Origin: Amoebophrya sp. A120
Taxonomy: Eukaryota > Sar > Dinophyceae > Syndiniales > Amoebophryaceae
Assembly: GCA_905178155.1 (NCBI GenBank)
Contig: CAJINV010000001.1
Coordinates: 15,934,142-15,998,141, forward strand
Reading direction: 5' to 3'
DNA length: 64,000 bases
The notes beneath the pieces were generated by a model. The model was not told the DNA's origin, did no database searches, and saw only the letters and a list, made by a program, of their open reading frames with translations. A program made the translations under genes and the position numbers. Of this stretch, positions 1 through 11,149 are shown piece after piece. The stretch's first letter is position 1. The number at the start of each line of letters is the position of its first letter.

Positions 1-3000
1 TGCTCCTCTTCCAGAGCGCGCTCGAGAAAGGAGTCCATGGTTGGGAAAGAAGAACTACTGTCGTCCTTCCCTTCCAACTTCCGCCGCTCCTCCGTCGCGA
101 GCTGCCGGGCGCGGACGAGCAAGCGCCGGCGGCGCCGGAACTGCATGCGCTGGCAGATCGAGTCGCCGGCGGACGCGCCTTTCGCAAATACGTGCTCGGA
201 AGCGCGCTTCGCCTCGGTTTCCCGGTGGCTGTGGTCCATCCGCTCCTGGTGCTCGCGCTTCTCGATGTCCAGCATCGGGGCGCGCTCCGCGCGAATCGCT
301 TGCGCCTCGGTTCCGGGCAGGTACAGAGCGTCCTTCGGAACGGTCGCCGCACCGCGCGACTGCTCGAAGAAGGCGTGCTCCATGCAGTCTGCGGTGACGC
401 AGCCGGATCCGCCGTGCATCAACTGCGAGCACATGTAATCCCCGGCCGCCATGCTCTCGCCCATCGGCATGCCGGGCTCGTGACCCGGCTCGACTTGCGC
501 GACTGCGAGCATCATCTCAGTACGGGACACCGTCGCGGACATTGGGATGTCGCTGTTCGGACTCATCTTCTGCATCATGATGTCCTTCACCTTGTCCAGC
601 AGCTCGCAGACCTCCACCGCCACGCCCGGCGGCCGCTGGGACTTCATGCAGTCCTCGTAGTACGATTTGATCTCGCCGAACGTCAAACTCGGGCTGGTCG
701 GGTCCCGACTCGCGTACCGCTTGATCTGGTCGAACACGTCCCCGCCCTTGTCCTCCGCCTTCGCGATCATGGGCATGATGTCCCCGGACGCGATCCCGAA
801 CGTGATCGCCTCCGCCAGGCTGTGCCCGCCGTACTTCTCTGCCGTTACAGCCGCGTGCGCACGGTCTTGGACGCCTGGGGAGGTCGACAACCGGGTCTGG
901 AGATGATGCAAGTGGGCCAGCAACCGCGGCTCCCGAACCTCCATCTCATTGAAGTGGCCTGGCTCTGAAAACGCGAGTTGCAGCTGGTGCAGCATCTGGT
1001 CGGCGATTGTTGGAAAACCACCACACGCGGTTTCCGGGCATTTTTCCGGACAGTAACAAACCTCGGTGAAGTGTTCGTACGCAAAGTTTTCGAGCTCCAT
1101 CATCAGGTCCGGGCCGAACGGGTTCGGCGCTTCGTGGCACACCTCATGCAGGACTTCGCCGGTGGTGTGGCGTCCACTCATCTCCTCTTCGTGCTCCTTG
1201 ATCGCGAAGTCCGGCATCACCATGCCCTCGAAGCACGCGTACCCCTCCGGGGTGTTCTGCATGAAGTTCGTCGCGCCTTCCGGCATGTTGGCCATGGACG
1301 CAGCGTAGGATGTGTCTGCGTACCCGTTGTCCGTTGGGCAGTGGACGGTACCCGCGTGGTGATCGTCCACCAAACTCGGGTGGTAGCCCATCACATCCGG
1401 CTCCCAGGGCATCGCGTTCATGCACTCGGTGACGGGGGCGTGGGTGGCCGAGTTTGCTTCGTAGGTGACGCAGATCTCCGTGTTGAAAGGGTCCGCGCTG
1501 GTGTTCATGGGCACGTGCGGACGCGGGTGCGAGTCCATGTAAAAGATGGGTTTGAACGTGCCGTCGCTGCCGTCGAACATCTGCTGGTCCATCACACTGT
1601 GGATCGTGACCGGGGTGGTTCGATTCCCCGCGAGCGGCGAAGCCAGCGGCATCGGGGTGGTGGCATCCGTGGAGAGCGGAACCGGCTTTGGGGAGCTGGT
1701 TTGAGCTTGCCAGGCGGTCGCTAAACCGTGAACGTAGGACGGTGGCGGCGAAGCTGGAGCACCCGTGGCAGCTGGGGAAGGCATTGCGACAACGCCGGCT
1801 GGAACCTGTTGCAAGTTGCGTTTGGATCATACATTAACGGCAATGCAAAAGCATTTGCATTGTTCGCTTGGGCAAAACAAAAATGGCATGAACACACAAT
1901 GGCCACAAACAGCAAAGTATTTGGCAATACCGGCGTTCCCAAGTTGTAGTATCCGAGCGGAGTCGAGTGCACACCGCCCTGCAGCTGTCGACGCAGCACC
2001 CGACGCTTGCTCTCGTGAAACTTATCCACGACGTCCAACTGCCTGAATCGGTCGCCGGTGCGGCCCGTCAGCTTCCGAATGCTCTTGTGGCGGTTTCCGA
2101 AGCCCTTGTGGAAGGTGTGCTCGAACTTCTCCAACTTGTCCGCGTCGCCCGCCTTCAGCATGCGGCGCATCAGCGACCCGCGGTGCGCCGTCTTCATCTG
2201 CGCCGCGTGGTGCAACTTCTTCACGTCGAACTTGGTCAACCGCCGGAAGTTCCCGCCGCTCAACCGCGCCTGCCGCAGGTTCCGTCGGCGCCGGTGCCGG
2301 CGCTGCACGCGCGCGCGGCGGGAATCGTGGCCGCCCTCCGGTTTGGTGCCGCCGCGCTCCTCCCACGCCTGCATGATTTCGTCCATGCACATGCGCTTGT
2401 TGTGCAGACACTCGCAACGCATCTCCGCCTGGTAGTCACAGGTGTTCACCAGCACGTCCGTACCCGAAGTGGGGTCCAACGCCAGAAAGTGGCACCCGCA
2501 CTCCCGCATGCAACCAGGACCCATCTTGTCAGCCTCCAGGTTGAACGCCAGCGTGTGGTCGTGATTCAAATCGAAGTTCTGCGTCGCCGGGTCCATGGGG
2601 AGTGCGCGCTCCTCCGGGGGCAGGCGCTTGCAGCTGGGCAGTTCGTGCATCATGCGCCCGATGAAACCGACAAAGGTGACCGGCGCTGGCGGCTCCGGGT
2701 CCATGCGGGGCATCGGCTCGCCGCCGGAAGTAACATCCCGGTCGGGATTCTGCATTTGGGCCGGGTTCACGTGCTCGGTGACGCAAATCCCGGTGTGGCA
2801 ACAGAGATACTCCGTGTCCGGAAGGTTCGGGGACGCACAGATGCTTTGGCTCAGTACCGGCCACAAACGGCGTCCCGTGCCGTCGTACATCGCTTCCGCG
2901 GTATCGACGACGTCGCCCTCTTCCAATCGCCGGCGCCTCTGCCGCGCGAGCTCAGTCGCTTGCTCCCGACGCAGCTGCTTCGCGTAGGACACGGGCTTCG

Positions 3001-6000
3001 TCTTGTGCGCAAAGAAGTCGATGCTGGGGTTCTGGTTCGCGGTCAGAGACCGTCCCTTCGGACGTTCGTTCACATGCTGTTGCTGCAGGCGACGCGGTTT
3101 GCTGGCCAAAAGCAAATTCTCCGTATCCGTTTCGCGCAGAGACCGCCGCGGACTCGCACCAGCCTGTGCAGCGGTGGGGAACTGTGAGTCCGGAATGCCG
3201 GCGGCGGCGCCGGGTTGCAAAGGCGGAACGGCTCCGGCGCAAGTGTATGGATCCAACACGTCACCCGCAGCGGGCGCAACACCACCAGCGGCCATCATGT
3301 GGCCACGTGTCGGGGGATCTGAAATTCAATTTATTGTTTTTTGCAAAATAATTCGCGCCAATTGTAAAAACATTGTGTGTTCGTCCGCATCCACAATGAC
3401 AGCCACATGCAATGAAAAATAACAGCAGCTTCTTCGAACGGAAGCGAAATAAAACCATTTGCAATACTTGGAGCTCCCGGCGGCATCACCGGATCAGCAG
3501 CAAGGGTCATCGGGCGGTCAGTAGGGTACGTCGTAACCGGAGTTTGGTACACACCGGTCGACGCGTCCACAGTGGCTCCCATGCACACCGGCACATTGAT
3601 GGCCATGGCCTGCATGTCCTGAAACTGCGCAGCGCACCAGTGCGGGTTCCCCTCCAAACGCTCGGCGTGGTTCAACACCGCGTCCCGCAAGTGGTCCGGC
3701 GTGCCCCCGATCCCCGGCGCCGTGGCCATGGCACACGGCGTGCACGCGACCGGCTCCATTCCCGGCATGTGCGTCGCGTGGTGCGCATCGTCCCCCGCCT
3801 CCAACAGCTCGCGGCGCTCGGACGGCGTCAAGTCCAGCTGCTTCAACAATCGGTGCATCGACCGGGTCTGCGCCGCCTCCAGCTCCTTGTTTTCTCGGCG
3901 GCAATGCTCGTGCAGTCTCTCGACTTCCCGCTCGTCCATGGGACGCGCCGCGGCCATGCGCGCCACCTCTTCCGCGTCTAACACCCGCACTTCATCCGGA
4001 TCGTGGCGAGCCACGTCGTGCAACCGGCGGTGAAAGCTGTCCACTTTGTCGAGCAGAGCACGGCGGTTACTAGTACCAAGCTCACCTTCCTCTTCAGCCA
4101 ACGCCCGCATGCGGCGGCGCTCGCCGATCTCGACCAAAGCGCGGCGTTGGGAGCTGAGTCTGCGCATCCCGGGCACGACTTGGCCGAGGGTTTCACCTTC
4201 CGTGTCGTAGCGGCTGAAGTCCTGCGACTCGGGCATCACACCCTCCTCCCGCCGCATCTCGTGCGACTGGTCATCGTGCATGAACTGCATCAAGTAGCCG
4301 TGCACGCCCATGGCAATCTCGAAGGGCTTTTCCGATTCCGCAAGCAGCTTCAAGATCATCTGTTTGGGAAGCGCAACCCGCTCATTCTGCATTTGGTTGA
4401 CAGCCCAATTTTTCAGCCCCGCAACGTCATCGGCCATCAAAAAGTTCATCACGTTGTCCCCGATCTGATCGAGCGAAACCAAATTTCTCTTCCCAGCGTG
4501 TGTCAGCGTCATCAGCTCGCGCATCTGTCGCGAGGTCGGCTTCACGCCGTACTCCTTCGAATACACGTGCAGGTTGTTAGAAACGATGTGGCTTTCGTCG
4601 TCCAGCAAGTACCGCAAAGCCCGATCCTGCTCGTCGTCCTCCGCGACCAGGCGGCGCCCGGTCTTCTCCAAAACAGCGTAGTTATCCTGAGCAGCTGCGT
4701 CCGAAATTTCCCCCAAGCGTCGGTTGACGCGCTGCAGCCTGCGGTGAGTCTCCTCCGCGTCGTCAGTTTCCGGGTTGAATTCGAGCAAGATACGCCGGCG
4801 ACGCAACTTTTCGCTCGCTTTCAGCCGCCGCGACAAGATCCAGCTCTCGTACTGCGCAGAGCCGAGCAACTTCCGCCGCTGCTCGCGCAATTTCCGCTCC
4901 TGCTTCACGATCTTCGCTTCCAACTTGCGGGCGCGGGGGACGTTCACAAGCTTCTCGAAGACGTGAAAGTGTAACGGGTCCGAATCGCTTTCCTTTACCA
5001 ATGCAGACTCCTCCAACACCAAGTTTCCGAACCGATCACGCGTCCGCCGGCCGAACGCGAGCGTCGCGCGGAGTAACCGCGCAACGGAGGACGCGCTAGC
5101 CCCCGCCTGGCCGTAGCGCTGCAAGAGTTCCCCCAGATTCATGTTCGCCTCTTTGGCTGACAAGCCCGAGCGCTCGTCCATGAACGGACTCTCGAAATCC
5201 CGGATCCAGCACATCACCTCCGCAACGGGCTCTTCCAAGCTCTTCTCGCGCATGTAGTAGGCCTTGCAGGTCGGGAGTCCCACGCCGGTGTTCTCCACCC
5301 GGGATTTCATCTGCACGTCCCCGGCCGCCTGCATCTCGGCCATCTTGTCAAACGGCGTCGGCACCCGGCCGGCGTTCTTGCACTCCTCGTTCGTTAAAAC
5401 GCCGTCAGACCCAGCCGCGCGGGCGCAGAACGCGCGCTTGTCCGCCATGTCCTTCAGCTTCATCAAGTCACGCTCGTATCAAGTGCAAAAATGTCTGGGT
5501 CTGGAAGGATACAACCTGTGATGCTAATACTAATTTTGGAATCTACATAAAATCTGTATTGCATGAACAGCAAAAGAGGTGTCATTTGCGCTACGCGGAG
5601 AGGGCGTCTCTCATGCGGTATTAGCATCAGAAAGCTCTCGCAAAATCTCTGACGCTAGTGCATGCATCACAGACCTCATGGGGTATGCAAAATCTGCATG
5701 ACAAACTCCTGCATTCTTCCAGACCCAGACACTTTTGCAATGCATAGCTCGGAGCCGCAGTCGATACCGTCCCCCACGTCCGGCGTCACGAACATGGGGC
5801 ACACGTCGCTTTCCGGGCGATTCCCGGCAATGTCCATGCGGTTGCGAGCTTCCGGATCCATCGACGCCTTTTCGTGGATCGCCTCGTACTCGCGGGCCGT
5901 GACGCGACCGTCACCGTCCTTGTCCAAACCGCGCGTCATGGCGGGGGCGGACTCACAGAGCGCGTCGTTACCTCGTCGTTTATTTTGACATCAACAGCGA

Positions 6001-8247
6001 AATTCAAAATCCAAAAGATCAAAAAGGGCAACAAAGCAAAAAGTTGTGACATCTGACTAATCTTGTTCGTTGCCAGGGCCTTCTCTGAATTTCTGAAAAA
6101 AGAAACCAAGAAACCTTCGCACAACGCCTCCGCCAATTTGTCCGCTTCGATCGAGGATCCGCAGTGGATGTTCGAAACCATGCAAACCCGGGCCGCGATC
6201 TCCTGCAGACGCCGCGGGTCGCCGGCAGTCCACCACTGCGGCTTTTCGTACAGCACCCGCGTCTTCCCCGTGTTTTCCTCCAATAACTGCCTCCGCCGAA
6301 AAGTCCCCGCGAGCAATTCCGCCTCCATCAGGCGCCGCTGCGTCGTCAGACCGTTTTCCATGGCGTTCGAAACGTAGGTCTGCACCGCACTGGACTGCAT
6401 CATCATCGCACCGGCCGCGTCGGCGAATTCCGGCGCCGCCTGGCCCTGGCCCCGCTTGATCTCCATCTCGTCCACGAGCGTGTCGTTGTTTTTGTCCCAC
6501 TCGCTAAACACCTGCGCGACCGTCTTGCCCTGCGGCTTGCTGGGCAGCATGTTGTAGAAGGCGACAAAAGTCGTGGCGTTGCACCGCCCGGAAGGGCAGT
6601 ACGACTGGAGTTCCGGAACTGCGCCCATCGCGACGGGGAACGGCTTCTGCGCCTCGCACTGGACAACGAGCGTCGGCATGGTTGGCACGCAGGCAGCTTT
6701 CATCGGCATGCTGCTGTTGAACAGCGGTGTTGGGACCGTACAAGACGGGTTGGCCACCATCCCCGCGCCGGGCGGAGGGCAGCCGTTGTGCGCCAGAAAC
6801 GTTTCGGTCACGATGTCCCGCATTCCGGAAAAACCGTCCACGAACTCCATGCGCTTCTCCGGGTACTGAAAGCACGGGTCCGTGAAATTCGCTTTGGGTT
6901 GTGGGGGCGCCACCAGGCGCAATTTCGGGCCTCCGCCCTCCTGCGAAAACTCGCGCACCGCACCCTCGGTCACCGAGTACTTGTCGGAGACGGTAGCGGC
7001 CCCAAAGTTGAACACCTTCTGTCCCATAGAGGTGGGGACCGTCAAAGTCTGCAGCCGTCCGGCGGATTTCGGGTTGATCGTGACCAGAACCTGGATCACC
7101 TCCCCGAGCCCCTTCAACGTGTTTGTGCACATCGCGGTGCCCATGGTCACCCCGTCGTCCTGCAGCGTCCCGGGTTCGGACTTCATCATGCTGTCGTCAT
7201 TGTTGTCTTCCGCGTGCAGTAAACGCTTCCCGTACACCGCCTGCTCTTCCAGCAACGCGAGTTGCCGCCGGCCGCTGTGGTCCGCACTCGCGGGTTTGTA
7301 GTCCTTCGCCGCCTCCGCCGCCGCGTACCCCATCGCGAAGTTCATTAGGGCCATGATCACGATGATCACCCCCAGTGCGACTAAGGCGATCTTCATGTAC
7401 CGGTTTTCCTTTTCCACCTTATAACCTGCTCAGGTGTTACAATCTCAAACGTTACAATAGAATCTGGAATTTGTGTTGCATGAAGAGCATGAGGAACGTG
7501 CAGAGTGTTGCGCTTTCCGCAATACAAATTTCGGCAGATTCTAGTGCGGTTTGGCACTCCAGAACTTGTCATGCGCAAACCTATGCGAGTTGGGTAGATC
7601 ATGCACTTCTTGCATCACAGAATCCAGATTCTATTGTAACGTTTGAGATTGTAACGTCTGAGCGGGTCATACACCTTCTCGCAGGCCGCCGCCGCGGCCG
7701 CGAGCTCGGTGACGGAAACTTGCCCGTTGCCGTCCACGTCCCACTTCTCCATGACCTTTTTCACCTGGTCCGGAAAGTCGTTGTAGCAGATTTCCGCGGA
7801 GTTCGTCTCTTTCGCGTTCTTCATGCGCACCATGGCGTCGACCCAGTGGGTCACTTCGTCCTTGTGCAACTCCCCGTCGCCGTCCTTGTCCATGCGCGCC
7901 AAGCCCTCAGTCAGCCACTCCGGGAGGTTCTCATCCCGCATCATCTGCACGTTGATGGTGTTTGCATCTTCCCCCGTCCACATCTCCAGCGTCTTCTTCG
8001 GACTACCCGCTGCCCCGGGGGTGGTTTCCAGCGAGGTCGGCATCATCTTCTTAGCCCCGCCGGAATTTTTTCTCATCTGCAGCGACATCCTGGTGTTCGC
8101 GCGGTTGTCCGCAATGACGCCCTCAGAGGTGGTTTCGGCGTTCCCGTCTTCTCCGGCCGAGGAGGGTGGGGCGTCCGTGTCCGGGTTCACTTGAAGGTCA
8201 ATCGCAGCGGTGTCTGCTGGTTTAGACTCTGTGAACATACCAAACAT
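1..8247 (-). CDS. Giant EF-hand membrane protein, 3' end beyond window
   Basis: Partial gene of at least about 2450 codons. Exons in transcript order: 8247-7672, 7414-6058, 5971-5747, 5471-3468, 3318-1931, 1805 to beyond position 1. Introns 5972-6057, 3319-3467 and 1806-1930 are GT-AG; the other two are introners. The start is the ATG at 8247. Residues 1-192 are cytosolic-type sequence with two perfect EF-hand loops (DKDGDGELHKDE, DVDGNGQVSVTE). One membrane segment follows (around residues 202-224, IALVALGVIIVIMALMNFAM), then a long, probably extracytoplasmic part with two more EF-hand loops (DKNNDTLVDEME near 497, DKDGDGRVTARE near 660). Later exons carry degenerate repeats around 'YDGTGR/FDGSDG' and Cys pairs, and long charged helical stretches. 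The last exon is open in its frame from 1805 to the left edge, with motifs such as MANMPEGATNFMQN. Calcium binding is well supported; I do not recognise the family. The intron at 5972-6057 is the least certain join. Confidence 0.8.
5477..5746 (-). mobile_element. Introner element 2 (270 bp, GTCTGG-type ends)
   Basis: On the minus strand it begins TATGCATTGCAAAAGTGTC and ends GACATTTTTGCACTTGATA. The inverted termini share TGCAAAA(A/G)TGTCTGG followed by GTCTGGAAG, a doubled GTCTGG hexamer. The flanking duplication is CGAGC (5747-5751 and 5472-5476). Excision with one CGAGC gives GGC TCC GAG CGT GAC TTG ATG, in frame with the following 667-codon exon. Possible ends at the duplication are GC...GA or C...AG, not GT-AG. 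An alternative canonical pair exists (AAA|GTGTCT ... ATACGAG|CGTGAC), which is also in frame and would leave 13 bases of the element's 5' end and drop the 3' duplication; the duplication model is preferred because it is shared by all five copies. Confidence 0.85.
7420..7671 (-). mobile_element. Introner element 1 (252 bp, GTTACAAT-type ends)
   Basis: Transposon-like intron. On the minus strand it starts TATGACCCGCTCAGACG and ends CTGAGCAGGTTATA. The two ends form an imperfect inverted repeat of about 50 bp containing GTTACAATCTCAAACGTTAC. It is flanked by the 5-bp duplication AGGTG (7672-7676 and 7415-7419). Removing the element and one AGGTG joins GAG AAG GTG to GAA AAG GAA, giving ...ACEKVEKENRYMK in one frame, directly before the membrane segment of the EF-hand protein. 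Because the duplication contains AG-GT, this copy alone can be read as a canonical intron: AAG|GTGTATG ... TTATAAG|GTG. Its terminal sequence is unrelated to that of elements 2-4, but the outer TAT/ATA is the same. Confidence 0.85.
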
Positions 8248-9256
8248 CAGTAGCTACTTCTCCTGTGAAGAGGACCGTGTGTGATTCTATCTAAAAACTT
8301 TATGCAAATTTCGATTTCCTGTGTGAAGTATGTTCTCTTCGTCGATGGCCACACTTATAGAGCGATGTGTAGGCCACGATAATAGTGAAAACTCTGAGTA
8401 GAAGCGACCCGTGTAGATGAAAAAATGTACATGTGAATCTCTACGTCTGCACTTGGATTGTGTTCCTTGTGCTGTTCTTATGTCGTTTTATGTCTTTTTA
8501 GAAATTAAAATGGCTTATCCCAGAACCGGACGCCGCGGGTTGGTAGCAACACCGCAACGACTTATAAAATCTGGATTGTGCTGTCGTGGTTGAAACCCCC
8601 GGAAAAAACCACCGCCGCGACCTACTACTTTTATTAGTGAAGAAAGTAGGTGTAGAAATGTGACTGTGGCGCGCTTTCCGAATAGTTAACTGCCTGCGCT
8701 AGTTTGTCAGGTGCTGAATGTTACATATTTTATTCCTTGCCATGAAATGCTGGTGGACTTACAGTCTACCAAAGGCATTCATTCTCGTTTTTGAAGCAAA
8801 AAAACGAAGAAAACTACTGAAAAAAACTACCGAACAGGAGACCGACATCATGCGACAAGATGGACAAAACGGAGCTCGTGGAATACCACCACAGTGACTC
8901 AGACGCATCTTATTTGCAACTTTGAAAAACAAAAAAAAACGAAACCAAGAAACACCGAATGGCAGAATCAGTGATGACACCTGAGAGAGTCTGGTCGTGG
9001 TCTCTGACAAACTAAATGGGAGAGGGAGCATAGATACATTTATTAGAAAAAACGATGACCGACGAAGCGACTCTCCTTTTGATGGCAAGCAGCCAGACTT
9101 TTGTTGGTGTTCTGTCTCTTCGACTCGAACAAACCTATGTTTCTTGTGCAAGACAGCCCAGGCGTTCCTCATCTTACTTAACTTAACTGCACTCTCCTTT
9201 ACATCCGACTGAAACGCATGATCGTGATATCCACTTGTTCGTGTTCCATCTACAGA
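8248..9256. other. Intergenic, no convincing gene
   Basis: About 1 kb upstream of the EF-hand gene. It holds AT-rich and poly-A/T stretches and a 137-codon minus-strand reading frame (8759-9172) rich in Phe and Ser with no domain and no plausible splice partners; I treat that frame as chance. The part nearest 8247 presumably contains the 5' UTR and promoter of the EF-hand gene, but I see no TATA-like or spliced-leader acceptor signal I would defend. Confidence 0.5.
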
Positions 9257-10678
9257 TTACATTCCGCTTGCGAAAAAGTTTGAATGTGGCCATAGAACGT
9301 AATCTAGGCAAAATGGGTATGCAAAGACTTGGTCTGTGAGAATGGACTGGCATTCAACATCCGTTGCGGATGAAGCGTCCGCTGAATGCAGCATTCTATG
9401 AACTTTCTTGTGCGTGTCCACATTTTTCGGATCAACAGAAACTACTGACATCGCTGCCTTATTCTTATTCTGCTCTAGAATCGTCCACACAACCCGACGC
9501 ACGTCCTTTTCCAGGCTCGAAGAAGCGAGTCGTTGCTTTCTATCCATATCTTCGGTAGATGGTGCAGCTGCGGCGGTGCCACTCTCTCGAGAAACTACGT
9601 ACTGAAGTAGAAGAACAAGCTCCGATTTGCCCACCGCACGGCTCCAGTTGATCCGAATAGAAAGAAGCTGGCAGTAGCGGTTGAAAACGCGAGCGTTAAA
9701 CTTGGTAACATTAGCTTTCCCACTGCATGATGCTCCTTCTACTTGGCCTTCGCCTTGGGCAGCCGCGGGTATTGACATTAACAACTTGAGCACACCGCGA
9801 TGAAAACGGAAGTGTGCTGGATGTAGCAACGGCACCGACAACGCTCCCCGGATCAAATGACCTAAATCGGAAGAAGAAATCATGGCAGCGATGCTTGCCT
9901 CCCCACGGCGTGGTGGCGGTAGTGGAGGAGCGCCTCGATGTATCATTGACGCTATTTTTCTTTGACTTTCAGATAGCTCCGCCAGCTCCGCAGTTTGTCG
10001 CACGATACACGCTTCCGCAACACCGCAAACTTGGGAAACAAGGTTGCGCTGTAACAGTAGCTCGGCATGTACTACTGCCTTCCACGATGCGCAAAGTTCG
10101 AGAAAACATGCCACTCGCTCGTGAGAAAAGAATTCCGCATCATCCCGAATTAAGTCCAATGCCTTTCGCAGGATCGACAAGGTCTCAGCGCCGTGGACAC
10201 GCTGCAGGAAGATTCCGTCAACAACACCGAGCCGCCACGCCGCAAGCAGACAATCACCGAAGCATTTTGAAAGTGTCCCTGGGTCCGGTATTTGCCTCCT
10301 CGTAGCTTCATCAATGTTTTCCTCTTCTCCGGGCGCAACACGACACGCAGACCGCTGCTTGCCAATTCCCGTCGCATCTCTGATTTTGCGAAGTCTGTCG
10401 TCCTCAGTCTGCTCATATATGACCCTGTAGTTCCGCGAAAAGAACTCTGCCCAAACCCTGCGACTGTCGTCGGCCGGATCCCTCTGCAAGTAGCTCTGCT
10501 TGTCTGCGATCAAATTCAGAAGCTCGCCCAAACTGACGAACGACTTGCACTCCAATACACGTGCAGCAGATTCCAGCTCCGGCCACCGCGCTCGCTGGTC
10601 CAAAAGCTCCCGGAGACGAACGCCCCCTGCTGAACTACAGCTACCGGCGCTGCTGCTTACGCGCTGCAGCCATCTCAT
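9257..10678 (-). CDS. Single-exon helical protein of unknown function, 473 aa
   Basis: An uninterrupted frame from the ATG at 10678 to a stop at 9257. The N-terminus (MRWLQRVSSSAGSCSSAGG) is Arg/Ser-rich, lacks acidic residues and is followed by RLRELLDQRARW, which would fit a mitochondrial presequence. The rest is predicted mostly helical and Leu-rich, with repeated short helix pairs such as LESAARVLE, LGELLNLIAD and LELCASWKAVVHAELLL. This resembles RAP/FAST-like or other helical-repeat organellar RNA-binding proteins, but no diagnostic motif is visible, so the family is not assigned. There is no membrane segment. Codon choice is GC-rich like the neighbouring genes, which supports it being coding. 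An upstream exon cannot be excluded. Confidence 0.65.
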   Translation of the reverse strand: MRWLQRVSSSAGSCSSAGGVRLRELLDQRARWPELESAARVLECKSFVSLGELLNLIADKQSYLQRDPADDSRRVWAEFFSRNYRVIYEQTEDDRLRKIRDATGIGKQRSACRVAPGEEENIDEATRRQIPDPGTLSKCFGDCLLAAWRLGVVDGIFLQRVHGAETLSILRKALDLIRDDAEFFSHERVACFLELCASWKAVVHAELLLQRNLVSQVCGVAEACIVRQTAELAELSESQRKIASMIHRGAPPLPPPRRGEASIAAMISSSDLGHLIRGALSVPLLHPAHFRFHRGVLKLLMSIPAAAQGEGQVEGASCSGKANVTKFNARVFNRYCQLLSIRINWSRAVGKSELVLLLQYVVSRESGTAAAAPSTEDMDRKQRLASSSLEKDVRRVVWTILEQNKNKAAMSVVSVDPKNVDTHKKVHRMLHSADASSATDVECQSILTDQVFAYPFCLDYVLWPHSNFFASGM

Positions 10679-11149
10679 GGCTATTTGGGAACGGGGGAGG
10701 CGTGCCTCTTGTTGCGCGACTTGACGACGATAAGACGGTTGCCAGTCTGGCTAGCAACGCGACGCAAACCTGTCGCACACTGGCTGCTAGAGATGCACGG
10801 CTTCATGATAGATCGCGCTTGTTGACAGGAGAGAGCTTCACGAGGAATGCAACCCACCTCTCTACCTTACGGTAAAACAAAGGCAGAAAAAGTGAACACG
10901 CATCCAGTCAGCACACAGGCCGGATAAAATGTTTTGCCCCGCTTCCATCGGCTGCGCTAGACGGAATGGATGCATCACTCGGCCCAGACATGAGTATGTT
11001 GATTGCTGGCCAATACGAAAAGCGTTAGACTTTCACCAGCAGCTGCCGAAATCTTTTTACGACATCGCGTCGGCTGCAACAGCTTGCGAAATACACTGCC
11101 GCGCAAGCACATTGACTGCCACAGCCCGGACCTGGTAGCCCAAGCAAAC
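10679..11149. other. Intergenic, nothing identified
   Basis: Upstream flank of the 473-aa protein. Only short unsupported reading frames occur on both strands. If the candidate plus-strand gene ending at 12772 is real, its first exons could lie here, but I could not find a splice chain that links them. Confidence 0.4.

Noticed and set aside
1144-1830. Open minus-strand frame giving an Arg/His-rich protein
   Set aside because: It overlaps the last visible exon of the EF-hand gene in another phase. The phase reading MANMPEGATNFMQN is open from 1805 to the left edge, has balanced composition and joins the upstream exon through a GT-AG intron.
8759-9172. 137-codon minus-strand frame
   Set aside because: Phe/Ser-rich composition, AT-rich codons unlike neighbours, no domain, and no splice partners.
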